From Tenacibaculum sp. SZ-18 (GTDB taxonomy: Bacteria; Bacteroidota; Bacteroidia; Flavobacteriales; Flavobacteriaceae): DNA of 64,000 bases. The first letter of the stretch is position 1. Every line of letters begins with the position of its first letter. The position numbers and the translations under genes were made by a program. This document shows positions 27,774 to 36,528 of the stretch, piece after piece. The stretch spans positions 2,711,777 through 2,775,776 of the forward strand of contig NZ_CP019335.1 of NCBI RefSeq assembly GCF_002813915.1, written 5' to 3'. Below the pieces are notes generated by a model. It saw only the letters and a list, made by a program, of their open reading frames with translations, searched no databases and was not told the DNA's origin.

Positions 27774-28520
27774 ATGAAGAGATTTTTACTTTTATTACTA
27801 ATATGTTCTAGCCTATTAACTTTCGGGCAAAATGACAAGAAATTATTTGTTTATGGCGGTCAAATAACCAAAGAGTTTATAAAGTATACTGCTGAATTGA
27901 CAGGCAAAGAAAATCCGAAAATATGCTTTTTGCCAACTGCAACAGGCGATAATCAATATTATATTAACTACTGGTATCAATTATGTTCTGACTTGAAGTT
28001 GATCCCAAAGGTTATGGAAGTATGGATTAACTCAAGTACTCAAAAGGAGTCGTTCGAAGAAATACTATTGAATATGGACGCAATCATTGTAGGAGGCGGA
28101 AATACATTAAATATGTTGGCTATATGGAAAGCACAAGGAATAGATTTAGCACTTAAAAAAGCTTATGAAAAAGGGATCGTACTGGCAGGAGGTAGTGCAG
28201 GTTCATTGTGTTGGTTCAACGCTGGAACAACTGATTCTAGACCTAAAGAATTAACTATAGTAAATGGACTTAGCTTTTTAAATTACAGTCATTGTCCTCA
28301 TTATCATTCAGAAAAGTCTCGAAAGCCGTTATATCATGAAAATATTTTAAAGAAAAAATTATCTAGTGGATATGCTTGTGATGACAACTCTGGTATTCTT
28401 TTTATCAATGATTTGGCCACCGAAAGTGTTTCAACGGACTCTAAATCATTTTCCTATTACGTTCAAGAGAAGAATGGAAAAATAATTGAAGAAAAATTAG
28501 AAACTAAAATTATAGAATAA
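27774..28520 (+). CDS. Peptidase S51 (peptidase E / cyanophycinase-like), secreted (cassette C26)
   Basis: 248 residues from the ATG at 27774, with a signal peptide ending LLTFGQN. S51 landmarks: LFVYGGQITKEF, KICFLPTATGD, MDAIIVGGGNTLNML, GIVLAGGSAGSLCW with the nucleophile Ser in GGSAGS, and HCPHYHSE followed by GYACDDNSGILF. Family members are dipeptidases or hydrolases with a Ser-His pair. The signal peptide, unusual for peptidase E, suggests periplasmic action. Confidence 0.8.
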   Translation: MKRFLLLLLICSSLLTFGQNDKKLFVYGGQITKEFIKYTAELTGKENPKICFLPTATGDNQYYINYWYQLCSDLKLIPKVMEVWINSSTQKESFEEILLNMDAIIVGGGNTLNMLAIWKAQGIDLALKKAYEKGIVLAGGSAGSLCWFNAGTTDSRPKELTIVNGLSFLNYSHCPHYHSEKSRKPLYHENILKKKLSSGYACDDNSGILFINDLATESVSTDSKSFSYYVQEKNGKIIEEKLETKIIE

Positions 28521-28521
28521 C

Positions 28522-28654
28522 TGCTTACAACAATGGCTATAAATAATTGCTGGTTCTCGCCTATTTTTGAAAACCTTAATGGATTTTCAATTTGTTAAAT
28601 ACCTGCAATGTTTAGTGATAAACCACTCAACTACTCATAACTAAAACGTTGGCA
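28522..28654 (+). other. attC site of cassette C26
   Basis: Type 3 site: R'' TGCTTACAAC; arms GGCTATAAATAATTGC and CAACTACTCATAAC. About 133 bp; the cassette's own start is degraded. Confidence 0.75.
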
Positions 28655-28700
28655 ACAATATTGACCCGTCCTGCATAAAGGCTACATAATTTTAAACATT

Positions 28701-29072
28701 ATGTATAAAAACGACAAAGTCATCAGACGTTATTCAGAACCTTTTAAATTGAAAATTTTAGACGAACTTACAACTGGAAAATTAAACAAATATCAATTAG
28801 GTGAGGCATATGGTATTGCTCCAACTACCATTAATGAATGGATCAAAAAGTATAACCGTAAAGACCTTATGAACACCAGAATAACCGTGAAAACTAAGGA
28901 TGAAATAACCAGAATTAAACAGCTTCAAAAAGAGATTGAACAACAAAAAAAACTCTTGTTAAAAAAAGACTTGGATGCTATGATTCAAGATTCATACCTA
29001 GAAGTTGCTGCAGAAAACCTTGGTTATAAATCTGTAGCAGAACTAAAAAAAAAGCTAAATATAGAGCGTTAA
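28701..29072 (+). CDS. IS3-family transposase OrfA (helix-turn-helix)
   Basis: 123 residues. The N-terminal helix-turn-helix (KLNKYQLGEAYGIAPTTINEWIKKY) is followed by a coiled-coil helix (KDEITRIKQLQKEIEQQ) and a tail ending KKKLNIER. Relative to the second copy, one base is missing upstream of the A8 run, which keeps this frame open to its normal end. With OrfB destroyed the element is probably not mobile by itself. Confidence 0.85.
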   Translation: MYKNDKVIRRYSEPFKLKILDELTTGKLNKYQLGEAYGIAPTTINEWIKKYNRKDLMNTRITVKTKDEITRIKQLQKEIEQQKKLLLKKDLDAMIQDSYLEVAAENLGYKSVAELKKKLNIER

Positions 29073-29400
29073 TTACATCTAAAATCAAAGCTAAAGGATT
29101 TGCGTCTTTGACAACTATAACTAACTGTTTCGGACTTAAACGTGATGCATATTACAAATATAAACACAGAGCTGACAGACGTTTAAAGATAGAACAACAG
29201 GTTATTCAAATTGTGAATAAAAAACATAAATCCTTACCAAGAGAAGGTGCTCATAAACTCAAAATATCCTAAATGATTTTGATAATGTGACACATGCAAA
29301 AAGAGCTGCAAAAAGTGCAATCAATCTATACAACCAAATAAGAGTACACGTATCTTTAGACTATAAAACACCGAATATGGCATACAAATTAACAGCCTAA
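29073..29400 (+). pseudogene. IS3-family OrfB remnant
   Basis: The first roughly 65 codons (SLTTITNCFGLKRDAYYKYK onward) and the last roughly 40 codons (AKRAAKSAINLYNQIRVHVS) remain. The integrase core with its DDE residues is deleted, and the junction carries a frameshift and a stop. Confidence 0.85.
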
Positions 29401-29472
29401 ATCAAATTTTAACCTGTAGCCATATTTCAGAACTAGACAGCGAAAAAATCCAATATAAAGAAGGAATTATTT

Positions 29473-30009
29473 ATGAAAGGAATAAAGCACTTAATAAAGG
29501 AGATTTTGACAGTTATGATTGGAATTTTAATCGCATTATTCATAAATAACTGGAATGATGAAAGAAAGGAAAAGAAATATCTAAATCAAGTTTATTCTTC
29601 CATTCAGAACGAGTTGAAAGAAAACATTGATCATATTAAAAAAGTTTTACCCAAACACCAAGCTTCTGTCGACACAATCAATGTATACTTGAATAATGAT
29701 CGAATTTCAGTGTACCAAATAATAATAAAAGCAAACGGAATTCACTCGCCTCCAATTAAAACCAATGCATGGAACGCCATAGCGAATACCAAAATCGAAT
29801 TGATTGAATACAATAGGCTATCTGCCCTTGCTGACGTAGATTATCGGAAACAGAATTTAATAAAAAGGATCGAGAAACATACTGAGTTTATATTCCAAAA
29901 CTTTGAGGAAACGGATAGAACAAAAAAGGAGATTCTTAAGATGCTGATTTTAGATATAATGGGTGCAGAAAAGAGACTACAAAATGAAATGGAGAATTTA
30001 ATAAAATAA
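29473..30009 (+). CDS. DUF6090-like membrane-anchored protein (cassette C27)
   Basis: 178 residues. One N-terminal helix in the context LTVMIGILIALFINNWNDERKEKKY is the hallmark of DUF6090-type Bacteroidota proteins; the rest is helical with coiled-coil character. Function unknown. It lies right after the deleted IS copy, so its upstream cassette part and any promoter were replaced. Confidence 0.7.
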   Translation: MKGIKHLIKEILTVMIGILIALFINNWNDERKEKKYLNQVYSSIQNELKENIDHIKKVLPKHQASVDTINVYLNNDRISVYQIIIKANGIHSPPIKTNAWNAIANTKIELIEYNRLSALADVDYRKQNLIKRIEKHTEFIFQNFEETDRTKKEILKMLILDIMGAEKRLQNEMENLIK

Positions 30010-30016
30010 AAACCCA

Positions 30017-30152
30017 GCTACTAACAATGGCTATGATTCATTGCAGCTAAATTTCCTCAGCGGAAATTCAATCTTATTAATTATCTTTCCGAAACATAGG
30101 AAATCGACTCGCGTCCTTTTCCTGCAAAAAATCAAACACAAATACGTTGTAA
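30017..30152 (+). other. attC site of cassette C27
   Basis: R'' GCTACTAAC has no matching start upstream (28648 reads GTTGGCAAC), consistent with IS-linked loss of the cassette's 5' end. Left arm GGCTATGATTCATTGCAGC. About 136 bp. Confidence 0.7.
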
Positions 30153-30195
30153 GAAATGTGAATTAATTTACAGGTATTTAAAATCATCCACGAGT

Positions 30196-31290
30196 ATGTT
30201 CGCAAGTATAAGACAAAAACTCTCTCATTATAGCATTAAAGGAAAAATAATAACCGTTTTATGGATAACTTTAATTTGGACTTTAATACGATTATTTATA
30301 TTATTTGAAACCTATGCCGTAAATACGGATTCTCTAGAATTAAATGAAGGAATAGTATCAAGTATTCTAATCATTATTTCTGCAGGTTCGATTATTGGAA
30401 CCAGTTTAGTATTTCTTTGGGAACGTTGGCTGAGAAGAATCGTCTACTTCAAAGCCATGTTTTATATTTTACTATTCTACTCCTTTGTTTTTTTTATTTT
30501 TCGTCCTTTGGAAGTAGTATTGACGGAGCTAAATAGCTCAAAACAAGCAATGGATACAGAAATATTTGTACTTAAATTTAAAGAGGCATTTAATCTCGTA
30601 CTGTTGGTCAACTATATATATTGGCTGGTCGTTACGTTAATGACCATTTTATTTTTATTCATTAGGGATAAATTCGGCCCAATTACATTTGTTAATTTTT
30701 TAAAAGGAAAATACCTAAGGCCAAAACGCGAAGAGCGCATCTTTATGTTTATGGATTTAAAATCGTCCACTGCAATCGCTGAAAGGCTTGGAGAGGAACG
30801 CTATTTCAATTTCTTAAATGACACTTTTAGAATAGCAACTCCTGGAATATTACTTACGCAAGGGGAAATTTACCAGTATGTCGGTGATGAAATAGTAATT
30901 AGCTGGCTGATAAAAAAAGGAGTTAACAAAGCAAATTGTATTCGTTGCTATTTTGAAATAATCGAACTACTAAAGGAACAATCCGTTTATTTTGATGAGA
31001 CCTACGGAACACAACCTCTATTTAAAGCTGGATTACATTTTGGTCATGTCATTACTGGTGAAATGGGAATTGTAAAAAGAGAAATTGTGTATTCTGGAGA
31101 TGTTTTAAATACGGCTTCTAGGATACAATCACTTTGTAAAGAAATGAACACCGATATATTACTATCTAATAACTTAATGAAACAAATAGATCTAAAATTT
31201 CTAGATAAAGAATTTAAATCTGTTGGTAATATTACTCTTAGAGGGAAACAGCAAAAAATAGAGTTAGTAACCCCATTAAATAATGATTAA
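30196..31290 (+). CDS. Class III adenylate/guanylate cyclase with membrane N-terminus (C28)
   Basis: 364 residues. About four membrane helices fill residues 15-160. The cyclase domain starts near 185 (RIFMFMDLKSSTAIAERLG, metal-binding Asp in MDLKSS). It continues with YQYVGDEIVISW (second metal Asp), AGLHFGHVITGEMG and YSGDVLNTASRIQ, which carries the Asn/Arg region. It makes cAMP or cGMP at the inner membrane. The start is 50 bases from the crossover; the cassette lacks an intact attC of its own. Confidence 0.85.
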   Translation: MFASIRQKLSHYSIKGKIITVLWITLIWTLIRLFILFETYAVNTDSLELNEGIVSSILIIISAGSIIGTSLVFLWERWLRRIVYFKAMFYILLFYSFVFFIFRPLEVVLTELNSSKQAMDTEIFVLKFKEAFNLVLLVNYIYWLVVTLMTILFLFIRDKFGPITFVNFLKGKYLRPKREERIFMFMDLKSSTAIAERLGEERYFNFLNDTFRIATPGILLTQGEIYQYVGDEIVISWLIKKGVNKANCIRCYFEIIELLKEQSVYFDETYGTQPLFKAGLHFGHVITGEMGIVKREIVYSGDVLNTASRIQSLCKEMNTDILLSNNLMKQIDLKFLDKEFKSVGNITLRGKQQKIELVTPLNND

Positions 31291-31391
31291 GTATTGACTG
31301 TAATTTGATCCATTCATCGATAGTTATAATTTAATAATAAACGATATTAAATGTTACTACTTAATCATGGTTTATTTGGTTTCCTTTTTAC

Positions 31392-31435
31392 TGGAAAAGC
31401 CTACTAACAACAATAGCTATAATTAATATGGATTT
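31392..31435 (+). other. Half attC (left arm only)
   Basis: CTAACAACAATAGCTATAAT followed by TAATATGG resembles the left half of a type 3 attC. No right half follows; a gene fragment is joined instead. The same half-site precedes the second fragment near 35338. Confidence 0.45.
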
Positions 31436-31741
31436 CAGTGTTATATCCAAAGAATAACAAGGGAATCAATTCAAGAGATTTGTAAAAACCTTCAAAACAA
31501 TTGGTCAATAAGTCTAAGAGGAGACATAATGTTTTATCTCAATTCTAAAGGCTATAAAACAAGAATGATTCAAGGAGTAGATATTTATATTTATCAGGGT
31601 GAGATTCCAAATAATTCAATTGTAAGGTTTCAATATTTAAATGAGAAAGGACATTTTGCCTTAAAAGTTAATAATCTATTTTATGATCCGAGAGTCGTTG
31701 AAGTCCTTAAATACAAGGATGATCATGTTGTAACACATTAG
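31436..31741 (+). pseudogene. 3' gene fragment, copy 1 (possible papain-like C-terminus)
   Basis: The frame is open through the half attC and carries QEICKNLQNNWS, LRGDIMFYLNSKGYKTR, then a strand-rich end (HFALKVNNLFYDPRVVEVLKY, HVVTH). Strands with YDP after a strand resemble C39/papain-like peptidase C-termini, but the match is weak. An internal ATG at 31529 with GAGGAG upstream could start a 70-residue product. A second copy lies at 35369. Confidence 0.4.
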
Positions 31742-31830
31742 TTACAGTTACATCAGTAAAAAAATCTAAACCATCTATATAATACTTTAATCAGTATCTC
31801 AAACTGTGCAAAAGTTTTTGGAGATAAATA

Positions 31831-31946
31831 TATTTTCAATATTTTTGAGAATACCCCGAAAAATAGAAACACTAAAAAAAATGCTATAATTCACGTTATT
31901 TTGAAAATTACATTGATGAACAAGTGCGTTAGTAATAATATGACGA
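31831..31946 (+). repeat. Array-junction element, copy 3 (diverged)
   Basis: Shares TATTTTCAATATTTTTGAGA and a diverged TTATTTTGAAAATTACATTGAT hairpin region with the copies at 2752 and 35762. Like them it ends directly before a TTG (TTGAGCTTAATAC at 31948) opening a cassette. Confidence 0.5.
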
Positions 31947-31967
31947 ATTGAGCTTAATACAGAAAAA

Positions 31968-32669
31968 ATGAAGTTAGTAGATAAAATAAAGAGTTTTCCA
32001 GAATGGTTGTTGATAACCCTTTCTATTTTATTAATTCTAATACTTGTAGTTATTAGTTTTAAAACTAACCTCAAAAAATTTGAAGAGCTGAGTAAAACGT
32101 ATCTGACTTTTTTAGATAAAGAATATAAAGAAAATATTCAGCTCACAAAAACTGCCTCAAGCAACTTTTTAAAAGATGATCAGGTAAACATTTTATTAAA
32201 AAAAATTTCAATAATAGAAGTCAACAAATCGCTTCACATAGACTTAATACAAAAGCTTTCTAAGAACAAATATGCTTTATTTACAATGTTTCCGTTCATG
32301 TCAGCAATTACAGCAATATTAGTATTTCTTATCATACAACAGGGTTGGAGTTCTTGTAACAATTATTTAAAGGCATATTTCATCTTGTTTACCACATTAA
32401 CAAGTTTAATAGGCATTTACCCTGAAGTTTACAAACAAACTGATGGAATTTCGAAACACACCAAAAGCTTTTTAGATTATAAGAATCTTCAAAAAACAAT
32501 ATTCAATTATTCAATAACTGCTCCCATTATAGAAAAGGATAGTATTACTTTTGATAGATTTCTTGATAATATTAACACCCAAGAACGTAAGTTGATTACC
32601 CTAATATTTGATATTGAGAAAAAGTCTTTGGATAAAGAAATATTTAATTCTGTAAATGGAAATAAATAA
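31968..32669 (+). CDS. Membrane protein of unknown function (C29)
   Basis: 233 residues. One N-terminal helix (WLLITLSILLILILVVISF) and two central helices (about 107-125 and 133-152), with a helical extracytoplasmic or cytosolic stretch between. No family recognised. The attC that follows has AAC changed to AAT. Confidence 0.5.
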   Translation: MKLVDKIKSFPEWLLITLSILLILILVVISFKTNLKKFEELSKTYLTFLDKEYKENIQLTKTASSNFLKDDQVNILLKKISIIEVNKSLHIDLIQKLSKNKYALFTMFPFMSAITAILVFLIIQQGWSSCNNYLKAYFILFTTLTSLIGIYPEVYKQTDGISKHTKSFLDYKNLQKTIFNYSITAPIIEKDSITFDRFLDNINTQERKLITLIFDIEKKSLDKEIFNSVNGNK

Positions 32670-32721
32670 GCACAATACTGTGTAAAAGTGAATAAAACGT
32701 ATTTTACATTAAACCTTAGGC
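32668..32721 (+). other. Degenerate short attC of C29
   Basis: Type 6 arms GTGTAAAAGTG and TATTTTACAT. R'' AAGCACAAT and R' CTTAGGC both have one change in the conserved triplet. Confidence 0.6.
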
Positions 32722-32727
32722 ATTAAT

Positions 32728-33317
32728 TTGAGAAAAGCTAAATTGAAAAAAGAGAAAATATTGGACTTTGGAATACTGGCTTTACGTTGGTATTTGGTTT
32801 TTTATATGATTAATTATGGATGGAGTAAACTTACCTTAAGTCAATTTGGAGTTCATGATACATCAATTTTAGAACAGCCAATTGAAGATATTGATAGTTT
32901 TTATTTGGCTTGGCATTTATTTGAAAGAAGCATTTTTTTCAATATTGCGACTGGTATTCTGGAAATTATAGGCGGAATATTACTGATTTTTAATAGAACT
33001 TTGCTAATAGGAACTTTATTAGTCTTATCAATTTTAAGTCAAATTTTGATAATCGATATTTCTTTTACAACAGGAGTACATGGGTACGCTCTTCCTGTCC
33101 GAATAAGTGGAATGATTTTAGCTGATTTATTAATTCTATACTATTATAAGGATAAAATAATAATTGCTTGGAAGAATTTGACAAATGGCATTTCGACAAA
33201 ATTCAAATTAAATGGTGGATATTTTTAATTCTGCCAATTGTTGGATTTTTAATGGACTTTATCATCGTCATTCTGACTTTACCAATACAAATGTTTTTTA
33301 ATTGGATTGGAAACTAA
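32728..33317 (+). pseudogene. DoxX-like membrane protein with frameshifted C-terminus (C30)
   Basis: The first 166 residues (32728-33228, TTG start) have four helices with the DoxX-type order: LRWYLVFYMINYGWSKL, ATGILEIIGGILLIF, LIGTLLVLSIL and RISGMILADLLILYYY. After about 33175 a different frame continues as FDKWHFDKIQIKWWIFLILP and VGFLMDFIIVILTLPIQM to a stop at 33317. The full protein was therefore probably about 195 residues. The truncated form may still be made. Confidence 0.6.
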
Positions 33318-33322
33318 AAACT

Positions 33323-33452
33323 AATGGCAACTATTTATAACCGCAATTATAGCGTAGGTCTTGTAATTGAATTTAATTTCCTAAAAAAAATAGCAAGCGA
33401 AAAAAAATATAACTTTAAAAACGTAACTGACAATTATACGAGATAGTCAGGT
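33323..33452 (+). other. Degenerate type 1 attC of C30
   Basis: TAATGGCAAC ... TATAACCGCAATTATAGC on the left and ACTGACAATTATACGAGA on the right. R' reads GTCAGG instead of GTT. Confidence 0.55.
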
Positions 33453-33461
33453 AATATTTAG

Positions 33462-34763
33462 ATGAGAAAATTAATAATCGTTCTTACTTCATTAAATCTT
33501 ATATCAGCGTGTCTCAATGACAGCAAAAATGCAAATGTAATTATATCATCGGTCAAAAAAGAATTTATAAGTCAACGCCATTTGCATGAAAAAATATATG
33601 GCGATTTTAATTTTAAGAATGAGCGGGAATGGGATAGTCTGAATAATATTTCTCATGAACATGTATCCTATAAAAAAGGAAAAATTAATCCGGATATACG
33701 CACATTTGGCTGGCATATTTATTCCAACGGTTCTTCATGGAAAAATTACAATTTTCCCATGTTATGGGGATTATCCTACTTTTCATACACAATCCAACCA
33801 CAAACAGGTAATTATAAAAGCATACATCAGTGGAAAACAACTGCTTTGATTGATAGTGCAAAAGCGAATGATTGCAAAGTATTTCTTTCAGTTTCTAATT
33901 TCGGAAGGGATAATAATTCTATTTTTCTAGAAAATCCGAAGGCTCAGAGAACACTAATTGATAGCTTGTCAAGTTTGCTTGCTTTGAGAGCTGCTGATGG
34001 TATAAATATTGATTTTGAAGGAGTACCAAAAAAAAATAAAAAGGATTTCACGAAATTTATTTTTGAAGTTTCAAAAAAGCTCAAACAAGTTAATCCAAAA
34101 TATATGGTTTCTCTTTGCCTCTACGCAAAGGATTGGAATAATATTTTCGACATTAAAGCTATTGATTCGCAGGTAGATTTTTACACTTTGATGGGATATG
34201 ACTACTACGGAAGCTTCAGTAAAACGACTGGTCCTGTGACACCTTTTAAAAAAAGTGAGAGATTTGGAAATGGTCTTGTGGAATCCGTTAATGCTTATAA
34301 AAATAAAGGAGTTCATCTCAACAAATTAATTGTTGGCTTACCCTATTATGGAGCTGAATGGTACACAAGAAGTCCTGAAATAGGAGCTATTGTAACAAGA
34401 TTCAAAACTCATCCACCTTATAAGTCAATAAGGAAGTATTATATTGATTCTTTAAGTATTCCATTACAATTTGACCCCAAAAGCTCTTCAAGTTATATCA
34501 TTATTAAAGATAGTGTAAACAACTATCGACAATTATTTTTTGAAGACGTAAAATCCCTATCAATTAAATACGATTGGATAAAAAACAACAAAATTGCTGG
34601 GGTTGGAATTTGGGCACTAGGGTATGATAATGGTTATTCTACACTATGGAATTTGTTAACTGAAAAATTTTCACAAGAACAAGATACAACTTTGTATAAC
34701 AATAAAGAAACACCATTAAAACGTAGCTTGGCCGAACCGCAGGCCAGTTTGAGTAAAAACTAG
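33462..34763 (+). CDS. GH18-family (chitinase-like) lipoprotein (C31)
   Basis: 433 residues. The leader ends ISACLND, a lipobox. The GH18 barrel is clear: WHIYSNGSSW, CKVFLSVSNFG, the catalytic motif DGINIDFEGVP (DxxxDxE) near residue 184, YDYYGSFSKTTGP, and KLIVGLPYYGAEWYT, ending with GVGIWALGYDNGY. It likely hydrolyses chitin or peptidoglycan-type sugars at the cell surface. The end runs into a degenerate short attC (ACCATTAAAACGTAGCTTGG). Confidence 0.85.
   Translation: MRKLIIVLTSLNLISACLNDSKNANVIISSVKKEFISQRHLHEKIYGDFNFKNEREWDSLNNISHEHVSYKKGKINPDIRTFGWHIYSNGSSWKNYNFPMLWGLSYFSYTIQPQTGNYKSIHQWKTTALIDSAKANDCKVFLSVSNFGRDNNSIFLENPKAQRTLIDSLSSLLALRAADGINIDFEGVPKKNKKDFTKFIFEVSKKLKQVNPKYMVSLCLYAKDWNNIFDIKAIDSQVDFYTLMGYDYYGSFSKTTGPVTPFKKSERFGNGLVESVNAYKNKGVHLNKLIVGLPYYGAEWYTRSPEIGAIVTRFKTHPPYKSIRKYYIDSLSIPLQFDPKSSSSYIIIKDSVNNYRQLFFEDVKSLSIKYDWIKNNKIAGVGIWALGYDNGYSTLWNLLTEKFSQEQDTTLYNNKETPLKRSLAEPQASLSKN
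34691..34741 (+). other. Degenerate short attC inside the GH18 gene end
   Basis: TTGTATAACAATAAAG, then CACCATTAAAACGTAGCTTG and GCCGAACCG, parallels the type 2 site, but the R' triplet is gone and the GH18 frame reads through it. Confidence 0.45.
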
Positions 34764-34770
34764 CGCTGAA

Positions 34771-35326
34771 TGAAAAATGAATATCTAAATAGTGTTAAAA
34801 AGTAGTTTGAACATTATAAACCTGTTGGAGAAAAAACTTTTGATCAACTTGATGAGAAAAGTCTATTTTGGCAATTTAACAGTGAATCGAACTCAATTGT
34901 AATAATCGTAATCAATTTTGGGGAAATATGAAATCACGGTAGACTAATTTTTTAAATTCTGACGGAGGAAAAGGATGGCGAAATAGGGCTTTATAATTTG
35001 AATCGGTTATAAAAACCAAAGCCGAATTAATTGAAAAATATAATAACAGCTGGAATTGCTTATTCAATGCACTGTATTCGATAAATAAAGATAACTTTAA
35101 AGCAAAAGTATATATACGAAATCAAGAACATTCAATTATAGATACGATAAATCGACAATTAGCGTACTATCCTTATCATATTTTACAAATCCTTTATATT
35201 GGAAAAATGATAAAAGAAGACCAATGTAAAAGCTTGAGTATTCAGAAAGGTAAATCGAATGAATTTAACAAAGAGAAATTTTCAAAAGGGAAAAACAAAG
35301 GACACTTCTCTAATGATTTAAAATAA
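34771..35326 (+). pseudogene. DinB/DUF1572-like gene, decayed
   Basis: With several frame changes and stops the region reads HYKPVGEKTFDQLDEKSLFW, NSIVIIVNQFWGNM, then LNSDGGKGWRNR, VIKTKAELIEKYNNSWNCLF and INRQLAYYPYHILQILYIGK. This is the order of DUF1572/DinB-superfamily proteins, four-helix bundles that may bind metal. No uninterrupted frame remains. Confidence 0.6.
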
Positions 35327-35368
35327 TACAAAACGTGCTACAACAATAGCTATAAATAATATGGATTT

Positions 35369-35692
35369 CAGTTTTATATCCAAAGAATAACAGGAGAATC
35401 AATCCAAGAGATTTGTAAAAACCTTCAAAACAATTGGTCATTAAGTCTAAGAGGAGACATAATGTTTTATCTGAATTCTAAAGGCTATAAAACAAGATTG
35501 GTTCAAGGAGTGGATATTACTCTTGATGAAATTCCTAATGATTCAGTAGTAAGGTTTCAATACCCTAATGAAAAAGGTCCTTTCGTATTAAAAAGAAACA
35601 ATAAGTTTTATGATCCTAATATAGGAGAAGTTTTAAAATACAAATATGATCATGTTGTTACACATTGGTTACAGTTTCATAATCAACATTAA
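35369..35692 (+). pseudogene. 3' gene fragment, copy 2 (possible papain-like C-terminus)
   Basis: Same fragment as at 31436: open from the half attC through QEICKNLQNNWS and LRGDIMFYLNSKGYKTR to VLKYKYDHVVTHWLQFHNQH. The internal ATG at 35462, preceded by GAGGAG, gives 76 residues. The two copies differ at many positions, so the duplication is not recent. Confidence 0.4.
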
Positions 35693-35761
35693 TCTCAACT
35701 ATCCTGTTAATACTTCAATCAGTATCTCAAACTGAGGAAAAGTTTTATGTGGGTATAAGTA

Positions 35762-35877
35762 TATTTTCCATACTTTTGAAGAAATACACTACTAAATAAA
35801 AACAAGAAAAAACACAAAAGTTCCTGTTATCCGGAATATTTAATCGATAAACAGGAATTTTTATACTGATATAACGA
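35762..35877 (+). repeat. Array-junction element, copy 2
   Basis: Contains the best-preserved hairpin: TTCCTGTTATC and GATAAACAGGAA around a 14-base loop, followed by T5. Ends ATATAACGAG immediately before the cassette start GTTGGCATTAAT at 35878. Confidence 0.6.
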
Positions 35878-35890
35878 GTTGGCATTAATA

Positions 35891-36397
35891 ATGGAAACAT
35901 CGACAATTTTATACATAATCCTTGGAATTTTAGTTCTTGTCCTTCTATTACAAAAAAAGCGGATTGACAAAATTGCGGAATATGACTCGTACGCTGACGA
36001 GAAAAATGATTGGTCAATACTGACTTCGATTTCGGAATCAAAAATAATGAGTAAATATGCTGGCGAATTAAGATTTGGACCTGCTTTTGTTCACATCAAA
36101 ACGGAACCAAAGAATGCGTTCGGAAAGGAGTTTTACGGAGACTGGTTTTTTAGAACAGAAAACGGAGTTTATCTGCAAAAATGGAATTCAAATCCTATTA
36201 AAAGCGGAGTTCATACTAAAGCGAATAATGACTTGATTTATTATGACCGATTGAAAAATAAAACGAAAGTCTTGGAAACTGGAATAAAGTCATTTCATTG
36301 GACTATGGAAAAAGATGAAAACAATGGACTGACTTTAATATCTGACAATGGAAAAACAACAAACCGGATAAAAATTACTAATGCCAACAATGTATAA
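35891..36397 (+). CDS. Membrane-anchored hypothetical protein (cassette C32)
   Basis: 168 residues from the ATG at 35891, 13 bases from the crossover. One N-terminal helix (ILYIILGILVLVLLL), then a soluble domain (ESKIMSKYAGELRFGPAFVHI, FYGDWFFRTENGVYLQKW). No family recognised. The last residues NANNV lie inside the attC. Confidence 0.5.
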   Translation: METSTILYIILGILVLVLLLQKKRIDKIAEYDSYADEKNDWSILTSISESKIMSKYAGELRFGPAFVHIKTEPKNAFGKEFYGDWFFRTENGVYLQKWNSNPIKSGVHTKANNDLIYYDRLKNKTKVLETGIKSFHWTMEKDENNGLTLISDNGKTTNRIKITNANNV

Positions 36398-36515
36398 CCG
36401 CAATTACGGCGGATTCGACTACGTCCAAATACACTTGGAATTGCTAAATACAGTGCTTAACCGAAAATTAATTTAACTTTAACCCGCAACTGACGGTTAT
36501 ACGAGACCGTTGGCA
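36379..36515 (+). other. attC site of cassette C32
   Basis: R'' TAATGCCAAC pairs with GTTGGCATTA at 35878. Type 1 palindrome, about 137 bp, overlapping the gene end. Confidence 0.85.
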
Positions 36516-36528
36516 ATAATAGTGAATA

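Larger units (their letters stand above)
28662..29439 (+). mobile_element. IS3-family element, internally deleted copy
   Basis: Left end TGACCCGTCCTGCATAAAGG; right end CAGAACTAGACA, the inverted repeat with a few mismatches. The 778-bp copy lacks about 524 bp of the intact copy at 60114-61415. The deletion joins two TTTGATAATG repeats, removing the DDE core. The flanks show no target duplication, and the downstream attC does not match the upstream cassette end, so one flank was also lost. Confidence 0.85.
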
